Shown here: positions 7,247-7,611 of the stretch, piece after piece
Position numbering within the stretch: the first letter of the stretch is position 1
Layout: every line of letters starts with the position of its first letter
DNA from: Treponema sp. UBA937
Lineage (GTDB): Bacteria > Spirochaetota > Spirochaetia > Treponematales > Breznakiellaceae
Length of the DNA stretch: 7,611 nucleotides
Assembly: GCA_002293455.1 (NCBI GenBank)
Contig: DBDH01000091.1
Location: 1,608 to 9,218 of the forward strand
Reading direction: 5' to 3'
The notes under the pieces: model-generated
What the model was told of the DNA's origin: nothing
The model's database searches: none
What the model saw: the letters and a program-made list of their open reading frames with translations, nothing else
Translations under genes and position numbers: made by a program

Positions 7247-7275
7247 TTACCTTTTGTTTTTAGCGCATCTATAGT
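7247..7275 (+). promoter_or_regulatory. Possible weak promoter of the hicB-like gene
   Basis: TATAGT (7270-7275) is a fair -10 in the AT-rich gap after proB. A -35 is poor: TTACCT (7247-7252) at 17 bases is the best placed. HicBA loci often have their own autoregulated promoter, which makes the position sensible, but the sequence support is thin. Confidence 0.25.
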
Positions 7276-7295
7276 ATTATTAATGCGGTAATTAT

Positions 7296-7300
7296 GGAGG
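7296..7300 (+). promoter_or_regulatory. Ribosome binding site that fixes the hicB start at 7306
   Basis: GGAGG ends five bases before the ATG at 7306 and overlaps the other in-frame ATG at 7294. Initiation at 7294 would have no ribosome site of its own, so the shorter 67-residue product is preferred. Confidence 0.65.
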
Positions 7301-7305
7301 CTGAA

Positions 7306-7509
7306 ATGGAATTGCAATACACCTATTGGCAGGAAAAAGACGGTCGGTTTTTGGGGTATCTTAATGATTATCCTGACCACTGGACACAGGGAAAGACCCT
7401 TTCCGAACTTGAAGAAATGCTTGCGGATTTGTATGAATTGGAACAAGAGAAAAACCCAAAAGTGATTCCTGAACGAAAAATAGGAACATTGGTCTTGTCT
7501 CCGGCATGA
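7306..7509 (+). CDS. hicB: HicB-family antitoxin-like protein
   Basis: This is a 67-residue protein of the short HicB (UPF0150-like) type. The N-terminal half has the family pattern: strands around LQYTYWQEKDGRFLGYLNDYP, then WTQGKTLSELEEMLADLYEL, the helix that follows the conserved (T/Q)GxTxxEL motif. The C-terminal part is a short tail (PERKIGTLVLSPA) with no separate DNA-binding domain. Family members neutralise the HicA mRNA-cleaving toxin, which is normally encoded next to them. Here the stop overlaps an ATG (ATGA) that opens an 18-codon frame resembling the start of hicA, so the antitoxin appears to have lost a working partner. The gene lies between proB and a probable proC on the same strand. 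Confidence 0.75.
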   Translation: MELQYTYWQEKDGRFLGYLNDYPDHWTQGKTLSELEEMLADLYELEQEKNPKVIPERKIGTLVLSPA

Positions 7510-7559
7510 AAAAAGGAGAATTACTCAAACGCTTAAAAGCCTCTGCTGAATTAATGTAA
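7506..7559 (+). pseudogene. Truncated hicA-like toxin remnant
   Basis: The ATG overlaps the hicB stop in the usual HicBA manner. The 18-codon frame reads MKKGELLKRLKASAELM and stops. The first dozen residues resemble the HicA start (MK..EL+K.LK..G), but the family normally continues for about 45 more residues through a double-stranded-RNA-binding-like fold with the catalytic GSHH motif. None of that is present in any frame before the next gene begins at 7585, so the rest was deleted rather than shifted out of frame. The match is short, so the origin is likely but not proven. Confidence 0.5.
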
Positions 7560-7584
7560 ATTATAAAAGAAAGGAACATACTTC

Positions 7585-7611
7585 ATGAATAAATCGATAG
7601 CATGTATCGGA
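7585..7611 (+). CDS. proC: Start of a gene cut by the right edge, probably pyrroline-5-carboxylate reductase
   Basis: Nine codons are visible, MNKSIACIG, preceded by AAGGA (7572-7576) at a good distance of eight bases. ProC proteins open with a Rossmann strand of the form I-x-x-I-G-x-G-N-M-G, and IACIG fits its start. The place directly downstream of proA and proB agrees, since ProC catalyses the last step of proline synthesis, reducing pyrroline-5-carboxylate with NAD(P)H. Nine residues cannot exclude another Rossmann-fold enzyme. Confidence 0.5.

Noticed and set aside
7294..7296. ATG at 7294 as the hicB start
   Set aside because: It overlaps the GGAGG that serves the ATG at 7306, and HicB proteins of this type begin near the later Met.

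Overview
The window is a compact, plus-strand bacterial segment with two functional blocks. It probably comes from a Treponema-like spirochaete or another anaerobe with large multi-domain amino-acid transporters. That placement rests on gene architecture and protein flavour only and is tentative; no rRNA or other phylogenetic marker is present.

Block 1 (2-5094) is a polar amino-acid ABC importer locus with an unusual regulatory attachment. The first gene runs off the left edge. It encodes a chain of family-3 substrate-binding domains (one partial, three complete, then a half domain) fused to a GlnP/HisM-type permease. It overlaps by four bases (ATGA) a GlnQ-type ATPase gene. That ATPase carries an extra C-terminal domain of about 120 residues, which I read as a degenerate GHKL (RsbW/SpoIIAB-like) ATPase fold. 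Nine bases later comes a free-standing 133-residue GHKL ATPase of the anti-sigma-factor/serine-kinase type with intact ATP-binding boxes. The arrangement suggests that transport is wired to a partner-switching signalling module, and this is the most interesting part of the window.

Block 2 (5187-7611) is proline biosynthesis. It holds proA (glutamate-5-semialdehyde dehydrogenase), proB (glutamate 5-kinase, short form without a PUA domain) and, at the right edge, the first nine codons of what is probably proC. A small HicB-family antitoxin-like gene and an 18-codon remnant resembling the start of hicA lie between proB and the putative proC.

The two blocks are separated by a 92-base gap (5095-5186). 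It holds a weak hairpin, a pyrimidine-rich stretch and a possible promoter whose -10 lies so close to the proA ATG that the message could be leaderless. If the importer takes up glutamate or glutamine, it would feed the proline pathway next door, but nothing in the sequence fixes the substrate. There is no gene-free stretch longer than about 100 bases, and I see no rRNA, tRNA, CRISPR array or insertion sequence.
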